A DNA stretch of 43,795 nt, taken from positions 1-43,795 of the forward strand of contig JAISRC010000081.1 in NCBI GenBank assembly GCA_031273845.1, read 5' to 3'. This DNA comes from Desulfovibrio sp. (GTDB taxonomy: Bacteria; Desulfobacterota; Desulfovibrionia; Desulfovibrionales; Desulfovibrionaceae). The translations under genes were made by a program, and so were the position numbers. Of the stretch, positions 22,024-29,099 are shown in pieces (the stretch's first letter is position 1; each line of letters starts with the position of its first letter). Under the pieces are notes generated by a model that worked only from the letters and a program-made list of their open reading frames with translations, was not told where the DNA came from and did not search any database.

Positions 22024-22261
22024 GCGTTGCCTCCGGCTTGGGGACAAAGGCCATGCCGCCGCCGTTGCTTCTGTACCCCTGGACGATCCAACCGTGGTCC
22101 AGTTCCAGAACATACAGCCCGTGATTCCTTTGCCATACAGCCCCTTTAACGGGCAGTGACGGCGGATCGGGGACGTAGCCGGCCGAATCGTCGATTTCGC
22201 AGGCAGCGCAAGTCAGGAGGGCAACCGCCGCGCAAAGCGGTAAGATGGTTCTCATTATCAT
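22010..22261 (-). CDS. Small prophage lipoprotein (unknown)
   Basis: 83 residues starting MIMRTILPLCAAVALLTCAAC at ATG 22261, with AAGGAG eight bases upstream. The hydrophobic segment and the cysteine at the end of LLTCAAC look like a lipoprotein signal. The mature domain (SLPVKGAVWQRNHGLYVLEL, then DHGWIVQGYRSNGGGMAFVP) is short and beta-rich. An envelope lipoprotein in the early operon could act in superinfection exclusion; this is inference only. It is coupled to the winged-helix gene by ATGA. Confidence 0.62.
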   Translation of the reverse strand: MIMRTILPLCAAVALLTCAACEIDDSAGYVPDPPSLPVKGAVWQRNHGLYVLELDHGWIVQGYRSNGGGMAFVPKPEATHGLD

Positions 22262-22854
22262 CGCAGGCACTCCTTCAGCGTGCGGACGTAGTACCGTTCG
22301 TCGGTATTGACATCTGTGACGATGTATGTCGCCCGGTTCCATGCCGGGGCCTCCGGGCCGGTGTCGCGGTCCCTGCGCAGGCGGTAGCGCCGCACTCCGC
22401 AGGCTGTGCGGCAGGTCAGATAGCCCGCCCTGGTCAGGGCCGTAAGCCAGGATCGCAGGTTGTCTGCGGCCTGTTGCTCCTCGCCGGTGCAGAGCAGGCT
22501 CAACATATCGTCCAGGCTTACAAAGTCGCCTGTGCGGAGCACATACCAGGCACGGCTCCGCAGGGTATTGCCTTTGCGGGAGCTTGCCCTGTCAGAGCAG
22601 GGGCCGGGGCCTAGCTTTACGTCTTTTTCCAGGGCATCGCGGCCGGCAGACGTAATTTCGTGCACGCCTTCGCGCGAGGTCACATAGCCGCGCTTTCTGA
22701 GCCGGACGATGCAACTATGTACCTCACGGCAGACGCAATGCGCCGAGAGCTGCCGCGTCAACTTCGGCCCGTCGGCGAGGGCTTCAAGGATGTTTCGGGC
22801 GCGGAGCACGTCATTTATCCTTGACGCCCTTGCGAGCGCGCTGAGTCCAGTCAT
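22258..22854 (-). CDS. Winged-helix DNA-binding protein of the early region
   Basis: 198 residues from ATG 22854; overlap with the MuB gene is 44 bases, so a later start is also possible. The first 80 residues form a winged helix: VLRARNILEALADGPKLTRQ, CVCREVHSCIVRLRKRGYVTS. The second half repeats the pattern (DNLRSWLTALTRAGYLTCRT then GVRRYRLRRDRDTG), so this may be a tandem winged-helix protein. Such proteins follow MuB in several Mu-like phages. It may regulate early genes or assist replication. Confidence 0.7.
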   Translation of the reverse strand: MTGLSALARASRINDVLRARNILEALADGPKLTRQLSAHCVCREVHSCIVRLRKRGYVTSREGVHEITSAGRDALEKDVKLGPGPCSDRASSRKGNTLRSRAWYVLRTGDFVSLDDMLSLLCTGEEQQAADNLRSWLTALTRAGYLTCRTACGVRRYRLRRDRDTGPEAPAWNRATYIVTDVNTDERYYVRTLKECLR

Positions 22855-23545
22855 AAGACAGCGGGATGTCTTTCATATCCGGCACATCCACAACGGAGTC
22901 CCCGTTTACCTTGGCCGCAAGTTCTATGGCCGGGATAATGTTCAGGACCTCACGCATGCGCCCGCCGGACAGTCTATGCACTTCAGCCGTCAGGGCAGGG
23001 GTTATTTCCACCTCGGACAGATTTTTGCAGGCCAAGGCCACGTCTTCCAGGGAGATCGGTTCAAACTCGACAACCTGCGCCACTCGGCTGTGTATCTGTT
23101 TGTGCCGCGCAATATTTTGCAGGATTCTCTCCATCCCTACCAACACCACTGTAACTTCTGCGCGATCCGATATGTCCCTGATTTTTTCAAGCACGGCGGC
23201 GTTGTCGTGCAGCGTAAATTCCGCTTCATCAATCACCAGCGGTTTTTGCTCCTCCACTATCCTTTCAAGGAGGCGTTCAAAAAGCTGTTGTGCCGTACCG
23301 CGCGCGTCGACATGCAACACCTTCGCGAGCTCCACTAAAAAATATTTCGGCGTCCAATCCACATTGGCCCGCAAAAAGGCCGCCCGTACCTCAGCCGCCC
23401 AATGCGCGACGATATGACTCTTGCCCCGCCCCGGCGCGCCGTATACCAGCATCATTCCGGCTTCACGCGCGCCGCGCATCTCCATCTTCTCTATGCGGGA
23501 GGTGAAGAGCCTGTAGTTTTGCGTAGTGATAAACATCTTCCTCAT
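22811..23545 (-). CDS. MuB-like AAA+ transposition ATPase
   Basis: 244 residues. The Walker A motif VYGAPGRGKSHIV lies near residue 34; Walker B is EQKPLVIDEAEFTL near residue 98; sensor-type VTVVLVGMERILQNIARH follows. The C-terminal helical part (VHRLSGGRMREVLNIIPAIELAAK) fits the AAA lid. It belongs to the AAA_22 / MuB / TniB-like group. MuB loads on target DNA and stimulates MuA while giving target immunity. It lacks the long N-terminal HTH of Mu MuB (312 aa), as many MuB homologues do. It overlaps muA by four bases. Confidence 0.92.
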   Translation of the reverse strand: MRKMFITTQNYRLFTSRIEKMEMRGAREAGMMLVYGAPGRGKSHIVAHWAAEVRAAFLRANVDWTPKYFLVELAKVLHVDARGTAQQLFERLLERIVEEQKPLVIDEAEFTLHDNAAVLEKIRDISDRAEVTVVLVGMERILQNIARHKQIHSRVAQVVEFEPISLEDVALACKNLSEVEITPALTAEVHRLSGGRMREVLNIIPAIELAAKVNGDSVVDVPDMKDIPLSYDWTQRARKGVKDK

Positions 23546-25725
23546 TGTTCATCCCCTTTGATGTCGGCATCTGCCGCATCTGGTTTGTAGGCAATGCCCT
23601 GTACTTCGTATAATTCACGAAATTCTGCGTATTGCTGTGACTGTGCATAGTCTTTCAGCCATATCTTGTCGTTTTCGCCCTGATGCGCGGGATTTCTCAT
23701 GAGCCAATCATACTTTTGGTAATAGTCGCCGAACTTCGGGCGACTCGGAATCTCCGGCACCGTATCGTCAACGCGGCGGGCGTTGCTGATAAAGTCAGGA
23801 ATGGTGACGGAATCGGCTACGGTCAAAATTGCCGGGCCTTCTTGCGGCAACTCCAGGCGGGCGGAGGGGGCGATGCGCTGCGCCTTGGCTTCGAGTCTTT
23901 CAAGCGCTTTTTTGTCCCGCTTTGCGCGCGCCTCTTCGATTTTGCACGGCGGGAAATAGGGGATCACGTTGCCGTCGATTTCCGCTATGCAGATTCTTGG
24001 ACCGTGCGGAACGTAAACGTATATTTTACTGCTATCCCAAACATCGTAACGGACTTCGACGCGCGCACGATGAAAATCAGTAAGTTCACGGGCGTAATAC
24101 GAATGCCCATAGAACTGTATCATTGCATTTTTTACCATACGCATTTCTGACGGCATAAAGAGATCCGTCCGCATCGTCTCGGGCACAAGACGCGGCTCCC
24201 ATTCACCGGACTGCGCGAACCTTTGCCACAGCTCGTTAGGACTCATGTGACGATGTTTACCTTTGTCTTCATCAAATATTTTCGGCAGGGAGCGATGCGG
24301 GGAATTGTTGTATTCTTCAACGGTGAACAATATAACCTGCTTAAAATCTTCCCATGTGGGCATGAGATTGATGCGCCTCTCTTTCTGATATTCCTTGATC
24401 TGTGCGCGAGTGATTTTGAACACCTTTTTCTGCGCATCCGTGTCCATATCCTTGTGCGTACTTGTAGGCAGACGTTTTGACGCCGCTGTGTTGATCGTTT
24501 GGATCGCCCTCTCCATAAGACCCTTGCCCTGCGGACGACCGGGTATGGAGTGAGCCTCCGTTATTCCCAGGCGTGCCAATATGCCCGTGGCAGGTGATTC
24601 CAGCATGTCGTTGCGGTACCCGGGGCCGTTGTCCGTGTAAAACATGGCGGGGATGCCCGTATTGACGCAGGCGATCCGTAAGGCGTCCAACACAGTGTAT
24701 GCGTTTTCGGCAAGGTTGGCCGAGATGCCGACGCATTTCCGCGTGGCAACGTCGATTATGCAGGTAATTTCAGGCTTAAATGGATTACCGTGGTAAGGAT
24801 GCCGTATTTCGGCGTCAAATGTTGTGCCGTCCGCCGTGTATACGTCTCCGGGGGATAAATCCTTTGTGCTGCGTATCCTGTACGGCAGGAGCTTCAATAG
24901 GGCGTTGCCTGTCCGCCTGCCCCGTTCCAGATCGACAGGCGACCATTTTTTCAGCCAGTGTCGCACTACGCCGATTTTCGGTACATTTTCTGCACCTTTT
25001 ATGCGTAGTTCAACGCAAAAGTCCCTGTATGCCAGATCAACGGAGGGCTTTTGGGGGCGCTGGTAGTGGCGCAGGAAGGCTTCTCCCCATGCGGGCATAG
25101 ACAGATCAGGCCGGCGCTCCGCAGGCGCAAGCCCGTTCGTTCCGCCCTTTTCATAGTAGGCAAACCATCTAAAAAGTGTTCTGCTGGATGGAATACTGCT
25201 CTGCACTTCGCGCGGGCGCGCATTCGCTTTCATGAGCAGCTTGCGGACCTTCGGCGCGAGCGTGCCGTTTTTCGCGCCTTCGACAATCTGATTGAGGGCC
25301 TTCACTTTGCCCACAATTTCCACCATAGGGCTGATTTCACGCAGCAAGGCGAGGCGGGCTTCGGCTATTTCCCTTTCTCTTTTTGTGCAAGCGGACAGAT
25401 CAGAGTGATCATGCACTGCATCAACCGCGGCAGGCGGGGCAGGTGCGGCAAGCGCGGCGGGAGGAACGGCCGGCACCGACACGGCGGGGAGCGCGCTGTC
25501 CGGAAGGGCGGGCAGATGCTCCCGCGGCTGCCTGAACAACGCGGTTGCTAAGGCTGCTTTTGTGGTCTGCGGCATAGAAGAGAGTATCCACTCTTTCCCG
25601 CCGCCCCGCCCTCCGCGGGGCCGCGATTTCCAGCCTTCGCGCTCGGCACGCCGTAGGATTGATGATATGTGCGCGCCGAATAAATTCGATAGTTCTTGCG
25701 TGGTTAGCGCATCGCCGGTTTTCAT
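23542..25725 (-). CDS. MuA-like DDE transposase
   Basis: 727 residues, longer than Mu MuA (663). The N-terminal Mu DNA-binding HTH is seen in ALTTQELSNLFGAHISSILRRAEREGWKSRP. The middle has the RLFRWFAYYEKGGTNGLAP-type DNA-binding helices. The DDE core: first Asp in VYTADGTTFDAEI near residue 297, second in MFYTDNGPGYRND near residue 361, and the Glu in GRPQGKGLMERAIQT near residue 403. The Mu C-terminal region follows with the basic KIEEARAKRDKKALERLEAKAQ. It cuts and joins phage ends for integration and replicative transposition. The gene is large and intact. Confidence 0.95.
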   Translation of the reverse strand: MKTGDALTTQELSNLFGAHISSILRRAEREGWKSRPRGGRGGGKEWILSSMPQTTKAALATALFRQPREHLPALPDSALPAVSVPAVPPAALAAPAPPAAVDAVHDHSDLSACTKREREIAEARLALLREISPMVEIVGKVKALNQIVEGAKNGTLAPKVRKLLMKANARPREVQSSIPSSRTLFRWFAYYEKGGTNGLAPAERRPDLSMPAWGEAFLRHYQRPQKPSVDLAYRDFCVELRIKGAENVPKIGVVRHWLKKWSPVDLERGRRTGNALLKLLPYRIRSTKDLSPGDVYTADGTTFDAEIRHPYHGNPFKPEITCIIDVATRKCVGISANLAENAYTVLDALRIACVNTGIPAMFYTDNGPGYRNDMLESPATGILARLGITEAHSIPGRPQGKGLMERAIQTINTAASKRLPTSTHKDMDTDAQKKVFKITRAQIKEYQKERRINLMPTWEDFKQVILFTVEEYNNSPHRSLPKIFDEDKGKHRHMSPNELWQRFAQSGEWEPRLVPETMRTDLFMPSEMRMVKNAMIQFYGHSYYARELTDFHRARVEVRYDVWDSSKIYVYVPHGPRICIAEIDGNVIPYFPPCKIEEARAKRDKKALERLEAKAQRIAPSARLELPQEGPAILTVADSVTIPDFISNARRVDDTVPEIPSRPKFGDYYQKYDWLMRNPAHQGENDKIWLKDYAQSQQYAEFRELYEVQGIAYKPDAADADIKGDEQ

Positions 25726-25979
25726 CTTTCTGTTTCCCCGCGTTGTACGGCGTGAGGATCGTATAGATATTTTTCCGGTACACCAATGTCGCGCAAAGCA
25801 GTTAATACAGTAATACTATGATGCACTCCGTGGATTGCGCGATGTATATTGGCGCCTGAACAGCCGATTTTTCTGCCAAGAGATTCACAAGTATAACCAC
25901 GCAACCCCATCTCATGTAGTATCAAATGGCTGACTTTCGCACGTTTCGTACTAAGCATTTTTCGCATCGCGGGTGTCAT
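25722..25979 (-). CDS. Small HTH protein before the transposase (Ner-like position)
   Basis: 85 residues, MTPAMRKMLSTKRAKVSHLIL then ESLGRKIGCSGANIHRAIHGVHH, a helix-turn-helix. It sits at the place of Mu ner, directly upstream of muA, and overlaps muA by four bases. Ner represses the early promoter in Mu. Sequence identity to Ner is not claimed. The codons are less GC-rich than in the late genes. Confidence 0.7.
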   Translation of the reverse strand: MTPAMRKMLSTKRAKVSHLILHEMGLRGYTCESLGRKIGCSGANIHRAIHGVHHSITVLTALRDIGVPEKYLYDPHAVQRGETER

Positions 25980-26419
25980 AATCTTCCCTCAATAACCCTC
26001 TTTTTAACGCGCAATTCGCGCATTTGTTTGCACGTCCTACCGTATTCCAACACCTCCATATCTTCCTTGGATACGGCGGTAAGACCAAGAACCTTCAGTA
26101 TCGGGCGTATGGGACCGGCATTGCCGGCGGCCAAACAAAAGCACATAATTGCGTCCAAGCTTGGAGCATGACCACGCTCAGACGGCTGCAACCATTTATT
26201 CAACGTATCAATATTGATGGTTTTGGCGCCGCCGGCGCTAAGAGGCACGGCCTCACGCCGAGCAACTGTGTTGATAGCGTCAACCAGTAGCTTTCGCCCC
26301 TGTTCGTCGTTTCCAGCAACCCTGTGCATCTCGGCCCGGATCGATGGCATAAGCCCGGCCAGACCAACGGGGATGTCCGGATTGCTCGGAAGCAGATCCA
26401 TCAGGGACGCTTGGCGCAT
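25976..26419 (-). CDS. Early-operon DNA-binding-like protein (unknown)
   Basis: 147 residues. It begins MRQASLMDLLPSNPDIPVGL, then has AEMHRVAGNDEQGRKLLVDAIN and TINIDTLNKWLQPSERGHAP, which look like helices with a recognition-like element, followed by LDAIMCFCLAAGNAGPIRPI and a C-terminal helix with EDMEVLEYGRTCKQMRELRV. The pattern (Lys-Trp-Leu-x-Pro-Ser-Glu-Arg-Gly-His, then Leu-Asp-Ala-Ile) recalls regulatory proteins with a phage CII-like or CI-like helical domain that use a sliding context. Overlap with the next gene is four bases. Not assigned further. Confidence 0.65.
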   Translation of the reverse strand: MRQASLMDLLPSNPDIPVGLAGLMPSIRAEMHRVAGNDEQGRKLLVDAINTVARREAVPLSAGGAKTINIDTLNKWLQPSERGHAPSLDAIMCFCLAAGNAGPIRPILKVLGLTAVSKEDMEVLEYGRTCKQMRELRVKKRVIEGRL

Positions 26420-26422
26420 AAT

Positions 26423-26623
26423 CTAAGCCTTCTCTTCCTTCGGGCACTCGGCTTTTTCGTGGTAGCCCCTGTCGCAAAGGCCACGGTGACGAAGTTCAGC
26501 GCGCAGTTCTCCGACATCGCCATACGGGCCTCGCCAATAGCGTCCGTTGTTGGCGTCCCATATAGCATTGCGCAGGTCATTTTCGGTCCAGTCAAAATAG
26601 TAGGGGTTATAGGCTTGGCTCAT
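26423..26623 (-). CDS. First gene of the early operon, small protein (unknown)
   Basis: 66 residues from ATG 26623 preceded by GGAGG. The sequence is rich in aromatic residues: MSQAYNPYYFDWTENDLRNA, then NNGRYWRGPYGDVGELRAEL and CDRGYHEKAECP. Two cysteines are near the C-terminus. It is the promoter-proximal gene, so it would be made first on induction. No family is recognised; small early proteins in Mu include Kil-like host-takeover factors, but no such motif is visible. Confidence 0.65.
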   Translation of the reverse strand: MSQAYNPYYFDWTENDLRNAIWDANNGRYWRGPYGDVGELRAELRHRGLCDRGYHEKAECPKEEKA

Positions 26624-26756
26624 AAACGCCTCCGTCCATTTTGGTTTCGTCGTTTCTCATCGCAGTCCATAAAAAGGTTGTGCAGCGGGCTTGACCCTCC
26701 GGCACCCACCGGGTAAGTTGATGTCTTGATGATTTTTTTAATCTGCCTTCACGTCC

Positions 26757-26785
26757 CTTATGCGTGAGATTTTATGCCTTGTCAA
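26757..26785 (-). promoter_or_regulatory. Early promoter of the prophage
   Basis: On the minus strand TTGACA (26785-26780) is followed after 17 bases by CATAAG (26762-26757). The -35 is perfect and the -10 matches four of six. It points into the early operon whose first ATG is at 26623. The adjacent repressor-binding candidates support its role as the lytic promoter. Confidence 0.6.
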
Positions 26786-26794
26786 CATATTTTG

Positions 26795-26885
26795 ACGCAA
26801 AACTTAAAAAAAGTGGAAAATGCCTAAAATTTTACGAAATCAATACGTTAATATTTTGCGCTTGCATACCTTCAACGCAAAACTT
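26795..26885. promoter_or_regulatory. Candidate repressor operator region with repeated CGCAAAA motifs
   Basis: ACGCAAAACTT occurs at 26795-26805 and again at 26875-26885 in the same orientation, and TTTTGCG (its inverted core) lies at 26854-26860. The motifs lie between the early promoter (-) and the repressor gene (+), where Mu carries its O1-O3 operators. The surrounding DNA is AT-rich, as in the Mu operator region. Binding by the 26900-27691 repressor is inferred. Apart from these motifs and the promoter, I see nothing in 26624-26899. Confidence 0.5.
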
Positions 26886-26899
26886 TCACTCGAGAACTT

Positions 26900-27691
26900 G
26901 TGCAGGCCATGAAGACTATCTCAGAGCGCATCCTCGCCGTAAGAGGGAAGATGAAGCAAGCCGATTTTGCTACAAAAATCGGCATCAATCCCAATACATT
27001 AAGGAGCTATGAGAGCGCGAGAGCTATTCCAAATCATGACGTCTTGCAAAAGGTCTGCGTCAATTTTTCAGTAAACCCAGAATGGCTATTGATGGGGACT
27101 GGCCCTATATTCACCACGGACAAGGTTGCCATATCCCGTGCTACAGCGGGAAACCTGCGCGCCGGTGACCCCATAGCGTACTATGAAGCGGTGCAGCCTG
27201 AAGACAGAACGGCTGGAAAAAAGTCTTTTATATCAACAACAAGTCACACCGGCATCGAAACTGTGGCCACAGACACACATGAACTAGTTCTTATCCCTCT
27301 GGCCGAATCAGTTGTAAGCGCCGGACATGGCAGTCTGGAAGTTACAGACCAGCACAAACAATATGCGTTTCGTTATGATTTTCTAAAAAGAAAAGGGAAT
27401 ATCAATACTATGGTATTGATGCGTGTTGCAGGTGACAGCATGTCCCCCGCAATCGACAACGGCGACCTTGTTTTAATTGACCAAAGCCAGAAACAGCTTG
27501 CTTCTGATAAGATTTTTGCGCTGGCTATTGAAGATTTAGTTTACCTGAAGACAATAAATGCTATTCCCGGTAAGATAATTTTATCGAGCTTCAATCCTGT
27601 GTACCCGCCTTTCGAGGTGGATACCAGAGAGCAGTTGTCAGACTTGGTAACGATTATAGGCCGGGCGATATGGATCTGTCGGGAATTGTGA
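26900..27691 (+). CDS. CI/LexA-type prophage repressor (HTH + S24 domain)
   Basis: 263 residues from GTG 26900, or 260 from ATG 26909 (MKTISERILAVRGKM); both RBSs are weak. An XRE-type HTH is at the N-terminus: QADFATKIGINPNTLRSYES, followed by VCVNFSVNPEWLLMGTGP. The C-terminal half is a LexA/CI S24 peptidase-like domain with MRVAGDSMSPAIDNGDLVLID, where GDSM carries the nucleophile Ser; the catalytic Lys should lie in the following FALAIEDLVYLKTINA segment. Mu's own repressor lacks this domain, so this phage may be induced by RecA-driven cleavage, as in lambdoid phages. It diverges from the early operon. Confidence 0.9.
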   Translation: MQAMKTISERILAVRGKMKQADFATKIGINPNTLRSYESARAIPNHDVLQKVCVNFSVNPEWLLMGTGPIFTTDKVAISRATAGNLRAGDPIAYYEAVQPEDRTAGKKSFISTTSHTGIETVATDTHELVLIPLAESVVSAGHGSLEVTDQHKQYAFRYDFLKRKGNINTMVLMRVAGDSMSPAIDNGDLVLIDQSQKQLASDKIFALAIEDLVYLKTINAIPGKIILSSFNPVYPPFEVDTREQLSDLVTIIGRAIWICREL

Positions 27692-27734
27692 CGGAGGCCG
27701 GAGTGAGCGTTAAAAAATGATCGGCAGGCGGGGA

Positions 27735-27809
27735 AACCCTATCAATTTCCCGCCATTTTAGTGCCAAAGATCGTGCAAAATTCTATCATTCTCCTATCAT
27801 TTAATGACA
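27735..27809. mobile_element. Presumed immunity-side (Mu left) end of the prophage
   Basis: Repeated CTATCA motifs occur here: CTATCAATTT near 27739, CTATCATT at 27783-27790 and again at 27794-27801. Read inward on the minus strand, the outermost point could be TGTCATTAAATGATAG starting at 27809, which has the 5'-TG of Mu-type ends. Such clustered repeats next to the repressor gene match MuA binding sites L1-L3 in layout. The exact end and the 5-bp target duplication cannot be fixed because the other end lies outside the window. Confidence 0.45.
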
Positions 27810-28027
27810 AATCTGATCAAAATTCTTGCGCTGCTCAAATAGCCTCGAAAACCTTCCCCCGTGCCGACTTCCGGGCAAAATGCCAAACCTGTTTCAACTG
27901 ACAAAGTGATCCCCTCCCCGGTAAAGGATGCGCGGCAAGCCGCCCGGTCCCTTGTGGATGGGGCAGGCCGAATTGAGCCTTGGCCGTTTTGGGCAATGGC
28001 CGCAACGGTTTCCGGTTGCGACACTCA
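27810..28027. other. Flanking DNA between prophage end and tRNA scar, no recognised gene
   Basis: About 220 bases without a convincing gene. Short open frames exist on both strands (for example a 44-codon minus frame beginning ATG 28028), but all lack an RBS or a recognised product. It may be leftover of an integrated element whose arm-type repeats begin at 28028. Confidence 0.4.
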
Positions 28028-28049
28028 TTTTGCTACCCTATTGCTACCC
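28028..28049 (-). repeat. Paired GGGTAGCA repeats, copy 1 (inverted relative to copy 2)
   Basis: On the minus strand GGGTAGCA occurs twice, 11 bases apart, followed by AAAA. The 22-base unit is repeated exactly, in inverted orientation, at 28212-28233 on the other side of the tRNA gene. Paired direct repeats on both sides of a tRNA core look like the arm-type binding sites of a tyrosine recombinase. Confidence 0.7.
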
Positions 28050-28058
28050 TGATTTGAG

Positions 28059-28102
28059 CAAAAAGTGAGGGGTTTATGTGCCTCTGATACACATAAACCC
28101 CT
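28059..28102 (-). terminator. tRNA-Thr terminator, 13-bp perfect hairpin
   Basis: On the minus strand AGGGGTTTATGTG (28102-28090) pairs perfectly with CACATAAACCCCT (28080-28068) across a 9-base loop and is followed by CACTTTTTG. It lies 8 bases beyond the encoded CCA of the tRNA. Confidence 0.85.
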
Positions 28103-28110
28103 GATTTTTC

Positions 28111-28186
28111 TGGAGCCGACTGTCAGAATTGAACTGACGACCTGCTGATTACGAATCAGCTGCTCTACCATCTGAGCTAAGTCGGC
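28111..28186 (-). tRNA. tRNA-Thr (anticodon CGU, reads ACG)
   Basis: Standard 76-base tRNA with encoded CCA (TGG at 28111-28113). The acceptor stem is GCCGACT with AGTCGGC, then TA and a D arm GCTC.../...GAGC containing GATGGTA. The anticodon stem is GCTGA/TCAGC with loop TTCGTAA, giving anticodon CGT. The T arm is GTCAG, loop TTCAATT, CTGAC. All arms pair. A perfect hairpin terminator follows. The 5' half is partly duplicated at 28312-28413, and paired GGGTAGCA repeats flank it on both sides, which suggests it has served as an integration site. Confidence 0.97.
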
Positions 28187-28211
28187 GTGGTTGGCTGTGA
28201 ATTTCGCGTTT

Positions 28212-28233
28212 GGGTAGCAATAGGGTAGCAAAA
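28212..28233 (+). repeat. Paired GGGTAGCA repeats, copy 2
   Basis: GGGTAGCA twice, 11 bases apart, followed by AAAA; exact inverted counterpart of 28028-28049. It lies just upstream of the tRNA-Thr 5' end. A degenerate third version (GGACAGCAATAGGCCGGCAA) is at 28381-28400 next to the partial tRNA copy. Confidence 0.7.
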
Positions 28234-28311
28234 AGTAAAATCCGGCCATACCCTGTATAGGGTAATATACTGATTTTACATAATTAAAACTACCAAAATC
28301 CTCCTGTGCAG

Positions 28312-28413
28312 TGCTGATTACGAATCATCTGCTCTACTATCTGAGCCATGTCGGCGTGGGCGGCTATAAATTTGGCGTTCGGACAGCAATAGGCCGGCAA
28401 AAAGTAAAATCCA
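28312..28413. repeat. Decayed direct duplicate of the tRNA-Thr 5' half and its flank
   Basis: TGCTGATTACGAATCA and the following roughly 100 bases repeat 28143-28250 with scattered changes. The copy includes the anticodon arm, D arm and acceptor 5' strand of the tRNA (complement), then GTCGGCGTGG, a degraded arm repeat and AAAAAGTAAAATCC. The T arm and 3' half are absent, so the copy cannot be a functional tRNA. It looks like the att half left by site-specific integration into the tRNA gene. I see no gene in the rest of 28234-28603. Confidence 0.75.
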
Positions 28414-28424
28414 CCCATACGCTG

Positions 28425-28456
28425 ATATACAGATTTCCATGCGGAAATCTGTATAT
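28425..28456. repeat. Perfect 14-bp hairpin with four-base loop
   Basis: ATATACAGATTTCC, loop ATGC, GGAAATCTGTATAT. It follows the decayed tRNA copy. There is no T-run for a terminator on either strand. It could be a recombination or replication signal or a remnant of the old mobile element. Confidence 0.6.
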
Positions 28457-28603
28457 GCAACTGGACAGCGCAAGTCAAGCCGCTAACGGGCAGCTACCAG
28501 GGCAATCGAATGAAATCAAGCTCATAAAGGCTTGGCCGCCAAGGCTGAGGTGAGAAAGACATCATCCCAGCCCGCGCGCTTACGCCGGACTCGCATACTA
28601 TTT

Positions 28604-28838
28604 TTAGAGCATTTCAAACTTGAGAATACCCTGAAAGGCAAGGATTGCCGCGCGGCTTCGCCGCTCGCACTGACAACTCTCTATGCAACGATAACTCACC
28701 GGCATTCATGACAACTTTCTGTCATTCCGAGGGCCGCTTGCGGTCCGTGGGAATCCATGCCTTTTGCCTTCAAAATTTTCCCCGCGTTTTTCTGCTCCTG
28801 CACGACCATAGAGCATTTTCAACTTTGAAATGCTCTAA
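28604..28838. repeat. MITE-like element bounded by inverted TTAGAGCATTT repeats
   Basis: TTAGAGCATTTCAAACTT (28604-28621) and AACTTTGAAATGCTCTAA (28821-28838) are inverted repeats with one mismatch. The right end is itself a hairpin (TAGAGCATTT with AAATGCTCTA, 28809-28837). The interior holds further GC-rich short palindromes (GCCGCGCGGCTTCGCCGC type) and GTCATTCCGAGGGCCGC, with no open frame of note. It shares its ends with the elements at 14653-14787 and 40689-40817. Confidence 0.65.
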
Positions 28839-28859
28839 AGTCTAAGCTTCATTTCATGA

Positions 28860-29099
28860 TCAAGCGCCCCATCTGTCGTAGTGGCCGCCGTGGGCACCAG
28901 CCGGCTTGTGCAACAACCAAGTCACGTCGTTGATATAATCGGGTACTTTCTCGCGCTGAACCAGCAGGCTGAATGGTTTTTCCGGATCGTCGTCCACGTT
29001 CCCGGCCTGGACGCTCTCGGCCCCAATCTCAGCCTTGAAGGGTTCCTCGCCGTAGCCGGATATGGAAAGAGACCGACACGGTATCTCAATGCCGGATCG
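28860..29099 (-). pseudogene. Orphan coding remnant after GDP-fucose synthase
   Basis: On the minus strand, in the same frame as and directly after the GDP-fucose synthase stop codon, an open frame of about 78 codons runs to a TGA at 28862-28860. It has protein-like content (SISGYGEEPFKAEIGAESVQ, PEKPFSLLVQREKVPDYIND, VTWLLHKPAGAHGG, ending HYDRWGA) but no ATG or RBS of its own. It looks like the C-terminal part of a broken gene, or a downstream gene whose start was lost. I do not recognise the family. A MITE-like element lies directly beyond it. Confidence 0.45.

Noticed and set aside
28025-28249. A 74-codon frame across the tRNA gene
   Set aside because: Translation of the tRNA-Thr region; such frames are typical spurious proteins.
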